A stretch of DNA of 55,301 nt from Pseudomonadota bacterium (GTDB lineage: Bacteria; Pseudomonadota; Alphaproteobacteria; Rhizobiales; Aestuariivirgaceae): positions 1-55,301 of the forward strand of contig CAUJIO010000045.1 of the NCBI GenBank assembly GCA_963205315.1, written 5' to 3'. Shown one piece after another: positions 26,443 to 35,339 of this stretch (its first letter is position 1; each line of letters begins with the position of its first letter). Below the pieces are notes generated by a model. It saw only the letters and a list, made by a program, of their open reading frames with translations, was not told where the DNA came from and did not search any database. The position numbers were made by a program, and so were the translations under genes.

Positions 26443-27899
26443 GCATTGATCTCGATTTCGAACTGAACGCAGACCGCCTCCGCGAGGAATGCGGCGTTTT
26501 CGGCATTTACGGACATCCCGACGCCGCGGCCCTGACGGCCCTTGGCCTCCATGCCCTGCAGCATCGCGGCCAGGAAGCGGCCGGCATCGTCACCTTCGAC
26601 GGCGAGCGCTTCCAGGTGGAACGCCGCCAGGGATTGGTAGGCGATCACTTCTCGAACTCGAAAGTCATCGATCGCCTGCAAGGCGCCTCGGCCCTCGGCC
26701 ATGTGCGCTACTCGACAACCGGCGAAACCATCCTGCGCAATGTCCAGCCGCTGTTTGCCGAACTGGCCGCCGGCGGCCTGGCCGTCGCCCACAACGGCAA
26801 TCTCACCAATGGCCTGACGCTGCGCCGCGAACTGATTGCCCAGGGCTGCATCTGCCAGTCGACGTCCGATACCGAAGTCATCCTGCATCTGGTGGCGCGC
26901 TCGCAGAAGCATCGCATCGTCGAACGCTACATCGACGCGCTGCGCTCCATCGAAGGCGCCTACGCGCTGGTCGCCCTCACCAACAAGAAGTTGATTGGCG
27001 CCCGCGATCCGTTCGGCATCCGCCCGCTGATCCTCGGCGAGTTGAATGGCGCCTATATTCTCTGCTCGGAAACCTGTGCCCTCGATATCATCGGCGCCAA
27101 GTTCGTTCGTGAAATTGAAAATGGCGAAGTGGTCGTGATCTCCGACGAAGGTGTCGAAAGCTTGCGCCCCTTCCCGCCCCAGCCAGCCAGGCCCTGCATC
27201 TTCGAGTACATCTATTTTTCAAGGCCCGACTCCATGCTCGGTGGCCGTTCGATCTATGAAGTGAGAAAGGCCATGGGCCGCGAACTGGCGCGCGAAGCGG
27301 CGATCGATGCCGATGTCATTGTGCCGATCCCCGACTCCGGCGTTCCCGCAGCACTCGGTTACGCCCATGAAACCGGCATTCCCTTCGAGCTCGGCATCAT
27401 TCGCAATCATTATGTCGGCCGTACCTTCATCGAACCCACCCAGACCATCCGCTCGCTGGGCGTCAAGCTGAAGCACAATGCCAACCGTGCGGTGGTGAAG
27501 GACAAGCGCGTCGTGCTGCTCGATGACTCGATCGTGCGTGGCACCACGTCCGTGAAGATCGTGCGCATGATGTATGAAGCTGGCGCGCGCGAGGTCCACA
27601 TGCGGATTTCCAGCCCGCCGATCAAGCATCCGGATTTTTACGGCATCGACACGCCGGAACAGAAATCGCTGCTCGCCGCGACCCACACGCTGGAAGAAAT
27701 GCGCGACTATATCGGCGTCACCTCGCTGGCTTTCCTGTCGGTGGATGGCGTCTACCGCGCGGTTGGCCTGCCGGGCCGCGACAGCCAGCGTCCGCAATTC
27801 ACCGATCATTGCTTCACCGGCGATTATCCCACCCACCTGACCGACCTCGTCGGTGAATCGAAGAAGCAGCAATTGTCGCTGCTCGCAGAAGCAGGCTGA
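26439..27899 (+). CDS. purF: Amidophosphoribosyltransferase
   Basis: 486 aa. A 17-residue propeptide precedes the nucleophile Cys18 (EECGVFGIYGHPDAA), so the N-terminus must be processed. The glutaminase domain shows LGLHALQHRGQEAAGI and GHVRYSTTG. The PRPP-binding loop reads VVLLDDSIVRGTTSVKIV. The enzyme makes phosphoribosylamine, the first step of purine synthesis. The start overlaps the cvpA stop; an SDR gene follows after 4 bases. Confidence 0.98.
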   Translation: MSIDLDFELNADRLREECGVFGIYGHPDAAALTALGLHALQHRGQEAAGIVTFDGERFQVERRQGLVGDHFSNSKVIDRLQGASALGHVRYSTTGETILRNVQPLFAELAAGGLAVAHNGNLTNGLTLRRELIAQGCICQSTSDTEVILHLVARSQKHRIVERYIDALRSIEGAYALVALTNKKLIGARDPFGIRPLILGELNGAYILCSETCALDIIGAKFVREIENGEVVVISDEGVESLRPFPPQPARPCIFEYIYFSRPDSMLGGRSIYEVRKAMGRELAREAAIDADVIVPIPDSGVPAALGYAHETGIPFELGIIRNHYVGRTFIEPTQTIRSLGVKLKHNANRAVVKDKRVVLLDDSIVRGTTSVKIVRMMYEAGAREVHMRISSPPIKHPDFYGIDTPEQKSLLAATHTLEEMRDYIGVTSLAFLSVDGVYRAVGLPGRDSQRPQFTDHCFTGDYPTHLTDLVGESKKQQLSLLAEAG

Positions 27900-27903
27900 T
27901 TTC

Positions 27904-28635
27904 ATGACTGGACGTCTGGCAAACCGCGTCGCACTCGTCACCGGCGCATCCCGGGGGCTTGGAAAATCCGCCGCCCTTGCCCTGGCAAGGGAAGGTGCGC
28001 ATGTCATCGCCATGGCGCGCACGCAAGGCGGCCTCACCGAACTCGACGACGAGATCAGGAGCCTTGGCGGTTCGGCCACGCTGGTTCCAGCCGACATGCG
28101 CGACTATGACGCCATCGACCGGTTGGGCGCGGCGATCTTCGAACGCTGGAAGCGGCTGGATATCCTGATCGGCAATGCCGGCATCCTCGGCAAGCTGACG
28201 CCTGTGGCGCATGTCGAGCCCAAGCTCTGGGACGAAGTGATGGGCGTGAACGTCACCGCCAACTACCGCCTCATCCGCTCGCTCGATCCGTTGCTGCGGG
28301 CCTCCGATGCCGGCCGTGCCGTCTTCGTCACCTCAGGCCTCGCACACAAGTGCTGGGCCTATTGGGGTCCCTATTCGATCTCCAAGGCGGCCCTCGAAGC
28401 CATGGTGAAGACTTATTCCGCCGAAATCGCCACCTCGACGGCCCGCGCCAACTGCTTCAGCCCCGGCGCCACCCGCACCAAGATGCGGGCCACCGCCATG
28501 CCCGGCGAAGACCCGGAATCGCTGCCGCATCCCGACGAAGTGGCGGCCCAGATCGTCCCGATGTCCCTGGCTGACTTCACCGATAACGGGGCGGTCTACA
28601 AATACGACCCCAAGGGCCTGTTCAAGCAGTTCTGA
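27904..28635 (+). CDS. Short-chain dehydrogenase/reductase (SDR)
   Basis: 243 aa. The NAD(P)-binding TGASRGLG (from about residue 14), the NNAG-like GNAGILG, and the catalytic YxxxK in YSISKAALE identify a classical SDR. The substrate is unknown, but a gene of this type regularly follows purF in Hyphomicrobiales. The ATG at 27904 is 4 bases after the purF stop. Confidence 0.93.
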   Translation: MTGRLANRVALVTGASRGLGKSAALALAREGAHVIAMARTQGGLTELDDEIRSLGGSATLVPADMRDYDAIDRLGAAIFERWKRLDILIGNAGILGKLTPVAHVEPKLWDEVMGVNVTANYRLIRSLDPLLRASDAGRAVFVTSGLAHKCWAYWGPYSISKAALEAMVKTYSAEIATSTARANCFSPGATRTKMRATAMPGEDPESLPHPDEVAAQIVPMSLADFTDNGAVYKYDPKGLFKQF

Positions 28636-28732
28636 AATCACCCAAAAATCAGCCCCTTAGGCTCGACCTGTCCCATTTTGATACAAGATGTTAACCTTCA
28701 CAAAATTTTTTTCACCAACTGAACGTTGTGAA

Positions 28733-28761
28733 TTGACATTTGCTTACGATTTTAAGATATT
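28733..28761 (+). promoter_or_regulatory. Sigma-70 promoter of the VPLPA-CTERM gene
   Basis: TTGACA (28733-28738), 17-bp spacer, GATATT (28756-28761), in a markedly AT-rich 186-bp gap. The predicted transcript would have a leader of about 55 bases including a small ACCTCT/AGAGGT hairpin at 28783-28800. Confidence 0.6.
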
Positions 28762-28821
28762 CGAAGATGGATGGGGCGCCACACCTCTTGGTACAGAGGT
28801 TGTTTAGCAGGAGGTTTTATA

Positions 28822-29355
28822 ATGATTAAGAATCTGATTGCTGCAGCAGCGATTTCGCTCGCCGCAGTTACTATGAGTGTCGGATCTGCCCAAGCAGCGA
28901 CAATTGCAACCTGCGGCTCATCACATTCAATCGGACAACCGGGAGACGATACCGAGTTCGGCGGAATTTTCGTGTCGACAGGTGGAGCAGGCTCTTGCTC
29001 GATTAACTTTACCGCGTTGTCTGGCCCGATCCCGGGACAAGCAGAAGCGACAATCGGGAAATTGTCGAATTTCTTTAGTGGATTGACGCTTTCGTGGGTT
29101 TCCACCGTCAACGGTCTTCTGACCTCCACGGCTATCGTGCCGACATCTGTGACGCTCGCCACCTTGTTCAGTGCCCCGGGCAACCTCAGCCAGAATATGG
29201 TGATCAGCTGGACTAACTCAATTGCTGGTGCAGGTTTTGACTATACTGTCAACGTGGCACCGGTTCCGCTGCCCGCCGCCCTGCCGCTGCTCGGCGCGGG
29301 CCTCCTCGGCATGGGCCTCCTCGGCCGCCGCCGCAAGGCCGCCAAGGCAGCCTGA
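28822..29355 (+). CDS. VPLPA-CTERM sorting-domain exported protein
   Basis: 177 aa. It has a signal peptide (MIKNLIAAAAISLAAVTMSV, cleavage near AQA), a low-complexity Ser/Thr/Gly-rich middle, and a C-terminal tripartite sorting signal. That signal is VPLPAALPLLGAGLLGMGLL followed by GRRRKAAKAA. This matches the VPLPA-CTERM class, thought to be cut by an exosortase after export and linked to exopolysaccharide. AGGAGG precedes the ATG. Own promoter and terminator make it monocistronic. No exosortase gene is in the window. Confidence 0.88.
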   Translation: MIKNLIAAAAISLAAVTMSVGSAQAATIATCGSSHSIGQPGDDTEFGGIFVSTGGAGSCSINFTALSGPIPGQAEATIGKLSNFFSGLTLSWVSTVNGLLTSTAIVPTSVTLATLFSAPGNLSQNMVISWTNSIAGAGFDYTVNVAPVPLPAALPLLGAGLLGMGLLGRRRKAAKAA

Positions 29356-29404
29356 TACGGCAGTTCGCGACGTCCTTCTCGCGAAGCTCGGATACGATAT
29401 AATG

Positions 29405-29438
29405 AGGTTCGGCAGCGATGCCGGACCTCAAGTTTTTT
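29405..29438 (+). terminator. Rho-independent terminator after the VPLPA-CTERM gene
   Basis: Stem AGGTTCGGCA / TGCCGGACCT (one G-U pair) with a GCGA loop, then CAAG and six Ts (29433-29438). Confidence 0.85.
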
Positions 29439-29451
29439 GGAGCCATCCCCT

Positions 29452-30219
29452 GTGAGTGATGACAGCGTCGTCAAGGCCTTCGCCGCGGCCCGCAAGGCCG
29501 AAGTACCGCTCGCGGAGCTACCGGAACCCACGCCTCCTGACCTTTCCCGCGCCTTTGCGCTGCAATGCGCCGTCAGCCGTGAACTCGGCTGGACCCAGGC
29601 CGGCTGGAAGATTGGTTGCACCTCGGAACGCGCCCAGAAGGCGCTCAACGCCTCAGGCCCCTTCCCCGGCACCATGTTCTCCAACCGTGTCTACCGGTCG
29701 GGAGATTTCTTCCCCACCAGTGCCGCCAACAAACGCGTGGTGGAACCCGAGGTCGCCTTCACCATGGCCCGGGACCTGCCGCCACGCGGGCAAGCCTACA
29801 GCCTCGACGAGGTGATGGCCGCGGCTGGCTCCGTGCATGTGGCGATCGAGATCGTCAATCCGCGCACCCCCAACGGCTTCGCCGACCCCGTGCCGTGGTT
29901 CATCGTCGATGGCGGCCTCAACGAGGGCATCGTGCTGGGGGAGGCGCGCAAACTGCTGAGCCGCGAGCAGTTCGCATCGCTCAAGGGTGCTGTGACCTGG
30001 AATGGCGAGAAGCGGGTAGGAGGCGTTGGCGCCAATGCACTGGGCGGCAGCGATATCGCGCTGGCCTGGCTCGCCAACCACCTCAATGAACATGGGACGG
30101 GCCTGAAACAGGGCGACATCATCAGCACCGGCGTCATCACCGAGTTCTTCTCCGCCGGGCTGGGCGACACGGCCGAAGCCATTTTCGAGCATCTGGGGAC
30201 GGTGTCGGTTCGATTCTGA
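29452..30219 (+). CDS. 2-keto-4-pentenoate hydratase / fumarylacetoacetate-hydrolase family protein
   Basis: 255 aa. The blocks GWKIGCTSERAQKAL, VEPEVAFTMARDLPP, HVAIEIVNPR and the ending GDIISTGVITEFFSAGLGD match the MhpD/hydratase branch. These act on 2-hydroxy-dienoates or related keto acids in aromatic catabolism. No other catabolic genes adjoin it, so the substrate is open. A GTG start at 29452 with GGAG nine bases upstream is preferred over an in-frame TTG at 29437, which lies within the preceding terminator. Confidence 0.87.
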   Translation: MSDDSVVKAFAAARKAEVPLAELPEPTPPDLSRAFALQCAVSRELGWTQAGWKIGCTSERAQKALNASGPFPGTMFSNRVYRSGDFFPTSAANKRVVEPEVAFTMARDLPPRGQAYSLDEVMAAAGSVHVAIEIVNPRTPNGFADPVPWFIVDGGLNEGIVLGEARKLLSREQFASLKGAVTWNGEKRVGGVGANALGGSDIALAWLANHLNEHGTGLKQGDIISTGVITEFFSAGLGDTAEAIFEHLGTVSVRF

Positions 30220-30241
30220 TTCAACACGTGCAGGCAGCCGC

Positions 30242-30868
30242 ATGACATTCACGCAGTCGATACTGGCCTTTCTGGCGGCCGCCTCCATTCTCACCATCAC
30301 ACCGGGGCTGGACACCGCCATGGTGCTGCGCACCGCTGCAACATCGGGCGCCAGGCCGGCATGGCTTGCTGCCATTGGCATTGCACTCGGTTGCCTCGCG
30401 TGGGGCGTCATCGTCGCGACCGGGCTTGGAGCCTTGCTCGCCGCATCACCGCTGGCCTTCCCGATTGTCCAGTGGACGGGTGCAGCCTACCTCGTCTGGA
30501 CCGGTGCCAGGCTGTTGTTGAAACCCCGCAGCGCGTTCGCCGACGGCACGGACCAGCACGCGCGCAGTGGACGCGAGGCCTTGCGCATGGGTTTTCTGAC
30601 CAACATGCTCAATCCGAAAGTCGGAGTCTTCTATATCGCCTTCCTGCCGCAATTCATGCCTGCGGGTGCGGATGTCGCTCTCACCACCCTGCTCCTCGCG
30701 GCAATTCACGTGGCGCTGGGGCTCGTCTGGTTCGCAGGCATCATCGCCGCAACGGTGCCCTTCGACCGCTGGTTGAAAACAACCCTGGTCATCAAGACGC
30801 TCGACCGGCTGACCGGTGGCGTCTTCATCATTTTTGGCGTGAAGCTGGCGCTCTTCCGTCAGCCCTGA
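30242..30868 (+). CDS. LysE family translocator (RhtB-like exporter)
   Basis: 208 aa with about six hydrophobic segments and the family hallmark ILTITPGLDTAMVLRTAATSG near the N-terminus. GFLTNMLNPKVGVFYIAFLPQF follows, as in amino-acid/homoserine exporters. It probably exports a small amino-acid-like compound; the substrate is unknown. It follows the hydratase gene by 22 bp and converges on der with a 6-bp gap. Confidence 0.94.
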   Translation: MTFTQSILAFLAAASILTITPGLDTAMVLRTAATSGARPAWLAAIGIALGCLAWGVIVATGLGALLAASPLAFPIVQWTGAAYLVWTGARLLLKPRSAFADGTDQHARSGREALRMGFLTNMLNPKVGVFYIAFLPQFMPAGADVALTTLLLAAIHVALGLVWFAGIIAATVPFDRWLKTTLVIKTLDRLTGGVFIIFGVKLALFRQP

Positions 30869-30874
30869 ACCAGG

Positions 30875-32215
30875 CTACCGGTCCTTGTCGAAGGGATTCT
30901 TGCCGCCGCGCATGCTGAAGCGGATGGGAACGCCCCACAGTTCGAAATCCTTGCGCAGTCCGTTCATCAGATAGCGCACATAGCTTTCCGGCATCTTCGA
31001 CAACTGATTGCCGAAGATCGCGAAGGTCGGCGGCCGGGCGCTGGCCTGTGTGGCATAGCGGATCTTGATGCGGCGGCCGGACGGCGCCGGCGGCGGGTTG
31101 CGCGCCAGCGCACCTTCCAGCCACTTGTTGACCTGCGATGTCGGAATGCGGCTGCTCCAGCGTTCCATGGCGCCGAGCACGGCTTCCAGCAGCTTGTCGA
31201 TGCCGCGTTCCTGCTTGGACGAGATGGTGACGACCGGCACGCCGCGGATTTCCGGCAGCACATCCTCGAGGTCGCTCATCACCTCTTTCAGCTTCTTCTG
31301 CTTGTCTTCAACCAGATCCCACTTCGACAGCGCCAGCACAACGGCGCGGCCTTCCTGCGCGACGAGATCGCAGAGTGTCAGATCCTGCCGCTCGATCGGC
31401 AGCGAGGCGTCAACCAGCACCACCACGCATTCGGCAAAACGGATGGCGCGCAAGGCATCGGAGACCGCCAGCTTCTCGATCTTGCCGGTCACGCGCGATT
31501 TGCGCCGGATGCCGGCCGTATCCCACAGGCGGATCTTCTGGCCGCGCCATTCAAAATCCGATGAAATCGCATCACGCGTGATGCCGGCTTCGGGTCCCGT
31601 CAGCATGCGGTCTTCGCCGAGGATGGTATTGACCAGCGTCGACGTGCCGGCATTGGGCTGGCCGATGATGGCAAGCCGCAACGGCCCGTCGCCGCGCTCC
31701 TCGCCCTCCACTTCCTTGTGTTCCTCCGTATACGGAAGAATCGCGTCGTAGAGATAGTCCATGCCCTCGCCATGTTCGGCGGAAACCGGCAATGGCTCGC
31801 CGAATCCCAGTTCATAGCCCTCGAGCACGCCAGGGTTCTGCCCCCTGCCCTCGGCCTTGTTGGCAACCAGGATGACGGGCCTACCGCGGCGGCGCACGCG
31901 TTCTGCGAATTCCCTGTCGGTCGGCGTGACGCCTGCCCGCGCGTCGATGACGAACAGCACGACATCGGCATCGTCCACCGCAGTCTCGGCCTGTGCCGAC
32001 ATGCGGGCTTCGAGCGAGTCGCCCTTCACGTCATCAAGGCCCGCCGTGTCGAACAGGCGGAAGCGCAGATCGCCGAGCTTCGCCTCGCCTTCGCGGCGGT
32101 CACGCGTGACACCGGGTTGATCGTCGACGAGCGCGATCTTGCGTCCGACGAGGCGATTGAACAGAGTGGATTTTCCGACGTTCGGGCGCCCCAGGATGGC
32201 GACGGTTGCGGTCAT
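30875..32215 (-). CDS. der: Ribosome-associated GTPase Der (EngA), second P-loop altered
   Basis: 446 aa with the two tandem G domains and C-terminal KH-like domain of Der, which assists 50S assembly. G domain 1 is canonical: P-loop GRPNVGKST (residues 8-16) and DTAGLDDV. G domain 2 has GQPNAGTST (from residue 185), where the invariant P-loop Lys is Thr191 (codon ACG at 31643-31645 on the minus strand). Its other motifs (GITRDAIS, WDTAGI, LSKWDLV) are intact. One base change from AAG would explain it. The start overlaps the upstream lipoprotein stop (ATGA). Confidence 0.95.
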   Translation of the reverse strand: MTATVAILGRPNVGKSTLFNRLVGRKIALVDDQPGVTRDRREGEAKLGDLRFRLFDTAGLDDVKGDSLEARMSAQAETAVDDADVVLFVIDARAGVTPTDREFAERVRRRGRPVILVANKAEGRGQNPGVLEGYELGFGEPLPVSAEHGEGMDYLYDAILPYTEEHKEVEGEERGDGPLRLAIIGQPNAGTSTLVNTILGEDRMLTGPEAGITRDAISSDFEWRGQKIRLWDTAGIRRKSRVTGKIEKLAVSDALRAIRFAECVVVLVDASLPIERQDLTLCDLVAQEGRAVVLALSKWDLVEDKQKKLKEVMSDLEDVLPEIRGVPVVTISSKQERGIDKLLEAVLGAMERWSSRIPTSQVNKWLEGALARNPPPAPSGRRIKIRYATQASARPPTFAIFGNQLSKMPESYVRYLMNGLRKDFELWGVPIRFSMRGGKNPFDKDR

Positions 32216-32508
32216 TGCGGCTCGCCGCTGGCGCCGTCACCGCTCGCGGCGGTTTGGCATGACGGATCGTCGGGAAGGCAGGATTGATCAACATCGGGAG
32301 AGGATGCCGTCTGCGCCTGTCCGGGCGTCGCGCGCTGCACTGCCGCATCCGGTTGATCGGGAAACTGGGTACGGCCCGGGATGGCGTCCTCACGCTGACC
32401 CGGCAGCACCGTGTCGTCAGTCTGCCCCGTGATCTTGTCGACCGTGCTGCAGCCTGCCAGCGCCGCGGCAGCCGCGCCAACCACCAGAGCGTATCTGAAA
32501 CTCATCAT
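32212..32508 (-). CDS. Small lipoprotein of unknown function
   Basis: 98 aa. A type II signal peptide with the lipobox ALAGCSTV (Cys about residue 20) is followed by a hydrophilic, Gln/Pro/Asp-rich tail lacking any known domain. It is translationally coupled on both sides: its ATG overlaps the stop of the YfgM-like gene (TAATG), and its stop overlaps der. In other bacteria bamB occupies the place between yfgM and der; this short lipoprotein is not BamB. Confidence 0.78.
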   Translation of the reverse strand: MMSFRYALVVGAAAAALAGCSTVDKITGQTDDTVLPGQREDAIPGRTQFPDQPDAAVQRATPGQAQTASSPDVDQSCLPDDPSCQTAASGDGASGEPQ

Positions 32509-33164
32509 TATTTTTTCGCCAACAGCGGGACCAGCAATTCCGACAAGACACGCGCACGCTGCGTGACGCCCGCCGGAGCCTCGCCGTCGCCCAAAATCGC
32601 CTTCACCTTGGCATCGGCCCCGGCGTAGTCCTTGGCGCGCCAGAGTGCTGCAGCCATCACGTCGCGGGCGACATGCCGCCAGGGATTGCCGGCGGCATCA
32701 AACCCTTGCAGCCGCGTCTCGAGATCGGCAGGCGCCGCGCTGTCAGCCAGCGCGAGCGCCGCGCGAACGCGGGCGAGATCACGCAGGGCCGCATCGGCGG
32801 AGCCATCGGCAGCCACGGCATCATAGATCTTCACGGCATCGCCGGCCTTGTTCTGTGCGGCCAGGATATTGGCTTCACGCAGCCTGGCCAGAACGCCATA
32901 GCCCGCATGCGTTACGGTCTCGAACTGCTTGATGGCTTCATCGGACTTGTCCGTGCCGGCAAGTTTGGCGGCGTCAAAGAAGGCATCGCCCGCCTCCTCC
33001 GCCTGCTTCACTTGCCAATATTGCCAGCCCTTGAAGCCTGCGACGCCGACCACGACGATCAGGCACACGGCCACGATCAGGTTGCCGTATTGCGCCCACA
33101 GTTTCTTGAACTGTTCCTGGCGGACTTCTTCATCCACCTCACGAAACAGGGAATCATCGCTCAC
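32508..33164 (-). CDS. YfgM-like tetratricopeptide membrane protein
   Basis: 218 aa. A cytoplasmic N-terminus (DEEVRQEQFKKLWAQYG) leads into one membrane helix (NLIVAVCLIVVVGVAGFKGW). A periplasmic helical-repeat region follows (FFDAAKLAGTDKSDEAIKQF, LARLREANILAAQNKAGDAVKIYDAVAADG). This is the pattern of the TPR_21/YfgM family, an ancillary SecYEG or periplasmic chaperone factor. A GTG at 33164 with GAGGAG upstream is preferred; an in-frame TTG at 33191 would precede that ribosome-binding site. It sits upstream of der, as in many proteobacteria. Confidence 0.85.
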   Translation of the reverse strand: MSDDSLFREVDEEVRQEQFKKLWAQYGNLIVAVCLIVVVGVAGFKGWQYWQVKQAEEAGDAFFDAAKLAGTDKSDEAIKQFETVTHAGYGVLARLREANILAAQNKAGDAVKIYDAVAADGSADAALRDLARVRAALALADSAAPADLETRLQGFDAAGNPWRHVARDVMAAALWRAKDYAGADAKVKAILGDGEAPAGVTQRARVLSELLVPLLAKK

Positions 33165-33213
33165 AGGTTCAAGGCTCCTCAGGGACCACAAATATGTTGA
33201 GGAGCGGCCTAAA

Positions 33214-33375
33214 TCAGCGGCTTGGCCAAATCAAGGCATTTCCTCGCCCGCCGCCCGCCCGGCTCCCTGCATAGAAGCCGTTGATGACTTTGAACCGCTC
33301 GTGCCGCAGCAGCAATATCCATGCAGCACCAATGGCACCGACGCCAGAAACGAAGCCGAAAAGCTCGAAGACCAT
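33214..33375 (-). CDS. Possible small membrane protein
   Basis: 53 aa starting MVFELFGFVSGVGAIGAAWILLL: one membrane segment followed by a basic, Gly-rich tail. A GGGG run lies about 10 bases before the ATG. It fills the gap between the multicopper-oxidase-like gene and the YfgM-like gene. I recognise no family; it could equally be non-coding. Confidence 0.3.
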   Translation of the reverse strand: MVFELFGFVSGVGAIGAAWILLLRHERFKVINGFYAGSRAGGGRGNALIWPSR

Positions 33376-33444
33376 GCGCAATACCCCATGCGGCGAATCC
33401 CGGTATTCGCGATTAGGCGCCGAATTGATTAACACTTCTTAACT

Positions 33445-34821
33445 TCAAGGTGCCGGCTCTACGATTTTGAAGGACGCAATCATGCCGCCGTCGACCCGCT
33501 CGGCCACCAGGCTGTGAATAGCCCAGGTGCCGGCATTGTCCGCCACCATTGCCAGGCTCAGCAATTCTTTCGGTTGGATCACGGCAGTGTCCTGCCATAT
33601 GCCGCTCGGCGTTTCCTCCACCACCTGCCAGACATGGCCGTGAACATGCAGCGGTTGGGAGAAGCCGGTGCGATTGTCCACCTCGAGCAGGATGGCTTCG
33701 CCTTTCTGGGCGGTAAACAACGGTTCCGGGGCTGGACCCGCCACGCCATTGATTGCCCAGCCCTTGCCGTTCTCAAGCAGGGTCCGCAGGTCGCGTTCCG
33801 CGCCGTTGAAAATCGCCGACTTCAACCCGCCCTTGATCCCGCCATCAAGGACGATACTGACCTTGCGGGCCTCGGCGATATTGGCCAGCACCGGCAGCGG
33901 ATTGGGTGGCAGCATGAAGTTTTCGGCGAGTTGCGGCGCCTCGCCCCTGGCGCCCGGCACCAGATATCCGATCTCTACCACATCCTCGAACAGGTCGAGC
34001 GCCAGACCGATGTCGCCCTCCTCCGGACTGACCAGCAGATCGGCGCGCTGGCCCGGTGCCAGCAGCAGCGGCTTCCCGTCCAGGGGTGCCGGCTGCAGCG
34101 GTTGCCCGTCTCGCGCGATGAGCAGCGGATCATAGCCCTTGAACATCACGCCCATGCTGCGGACATTGGCGGCATTGAGCAGGCGCAACCGCGTGAACTT
34201 GCCGGGTTCCAAATGCAGTTTCGGGCGATAGTGGCTATTGATGGTGAACCAGTTGCCCATCCGGCCTTCGCCGACCATGGTTTCGGCATCGCCGAAATCG
34301 CCTTCGATTGCGCCGCCCTCCGTCAGTTTCCAGTCATCCAGAACGAGGACGAGATCAGCGAGATTGGCCGCGACAGCCGCCTCGTCCACCACCAGAACGG
34401 CGTAAAGGCCCATGTCTCGCGCCCGGGAAACATCAGACATCGGTCCAATCCAGAAGGTGCCGGCATCGGGCGGCGTGAACACGCAATCCACCGCGTTGTC
34501 GGCACCGGCGGGAACGTTCAGCGTCATGACGTCCGAAGGTCCCCGCACACCGAAGAAATGCAGCCAGATCTCTTGCGGCAAATCGTTGATGAAACGCAGC
34601 TTGAGCTCCTGGCCCTGCCTTGCACGGATCACCGCGGGCTCAGGTCCACCTGAATAGCCCCAGGCCGCTGTCTCGCCTGAATCGTCGTCCAGCAGATGGA
34701 GCGTGACGGCTTGCGCACGGATCTCGGTGAAGCCGTCGGCCGTCTCCGCGGCGACAGCCAGTTGGCGGGTAGCGGCCAGTCCCAATGCCGTTCCGAGCAC
34801 TTGCCGTCGATTGAGGAGCAT
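33445..34821 (-). CDS. Multicopper oxidase-like protein lacking copper ligands, Tat-exported
   Basis: 458 aa. A Tat-type leader (LNRRQVLGTALGLAA) precedes three cupredoxin-like domains. The four copper motifs are degraded: HWHG is LHFFG (about residues 87-91); the HSH block GTYWYHSH is GTFWIGPM; HPxHLHGH is QPLHVHGH, keeping HxH; the last HCHxxxHxxxGM is HSLVAERVDGGM, so the type-1 Cys and His are lost. It resembles FtsP/SufI, a copper-free member that stabilises the divisome. The ATG at 34821 has AGGA six bases upstream. It is monocistronic. Confidence 0.85.
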   Translation of the reverse strand: MLLNRRQVLGTALGLAATRQLAVAAETADGFTEIRAQAVTLHLLDDDSGETAAWGYSGGPEPAVIRARQGQELKLRFINDLPQEIWLHFFGVRGPSDVMTLNVPAGADNAVDCVFTPPDAGTFWIGPMSDVSRARDMGLYAVLVVDEAAVAANLADLVLVLDDWKLTEGGAIEGDFGDAETMVGEGRMGNWFTINSHYRPKLHLEPGKFTRLRLLNAANVRSMGVMFKGYDPLLIARDGQPLQPAPLDGKPLLLAPGQRADLLVSPEEGDIGLALDLFEDVVEIGYLVPGARGEAPQLAENFMLPPNPLPVLANIAEARKVSIVLDGGIKGGLKSAIFNGAERDLRTLLENGKGWAINGVAGPAPEPLFTAQKGEAILLEVDNRTGFSQPLHVHGHVWQVVEETPSGIWQDTAVIQPKELLSLAMVADNAGTWAIHSLVAERVDGGMIASFKIVEPAP

Positions 34822-34955
34822 GGCCAATCCTGACTGATTCTGTTCGAGGCTAGCCAGCGTCTATGGCAGCAAGATGATTGCAAATGCACCAGCTTGCGGC
34901 GCCGGAAATTTGAGATAGGAATGTGCATCACGCGCATCTGACTATGGAGACTCAA

Positions 34956-35339
34956 ATGTCCAGGGACCGCGAGCTGCAGGCCATCCGCGCCGTCGTGACC
35001 GATTATCTCGAAGGCATGATCTATGGACAGCCCGACCGTCTGCGGCGCGCCATGCATCCGCTCTGCATGCAAGCAGGCCACTACAAGGGCTCCTACGAAT
35101 TCTTCCCGCGAGACGAATTCATCGAAGCGATCGGATCGGAAAAGATGCAACCACCCGGCACACCCTATGCGGCGGAAATTGTTTCGATCGACGTGACCGG
35201 CGATGTTGCCCTCGCCAAGTTGACCGACGATTGCTTTGGCACGTCATTCACCGATTATCTGACGCTCATCAAACATGACGGCGCATGGCAAATCGTGATG
35301 AAGGCCTTCTTCGATCACGCCAACGCCACGAAGGACTAG
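34956..35339 (+). CDS. NTF2-fold / putative lumazine-binding-type protein
   Basis: 127 aa. The pattern [29 protein letters not shown]...[15 protein letters not shown]...[21 protein letters not shown] is that of the small NTF2-like proteins annotated as putative lumazine-binding. The true role is unknown. A GGAG six bases before the ATG at 34956 decides this start over ATG 34944. Its TAG stop shares the palindrome CTAG with the convergent panB stop. Confidence 0.8.
   Translation: MSRDRELQAIRAVVTDYLEGMIYGQPDRLRRAMHPLCMQAGHYKGSYEFFPRDEFIEAIGSEKMQPPGTPYAAEIVSIDVTGDVALAKLTDDCFGTSFTDYLTLIKHDGAWQIVMKAFFDHANATKD

Noticed and set aside
34944-34955. Longer N-terminus for the NTF2-fold protein (ATG 34944)
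   Set aside because: The GGAG that would serve as ribosome-binding site lies inside that extension and is correctly spaced for ATG 34956.
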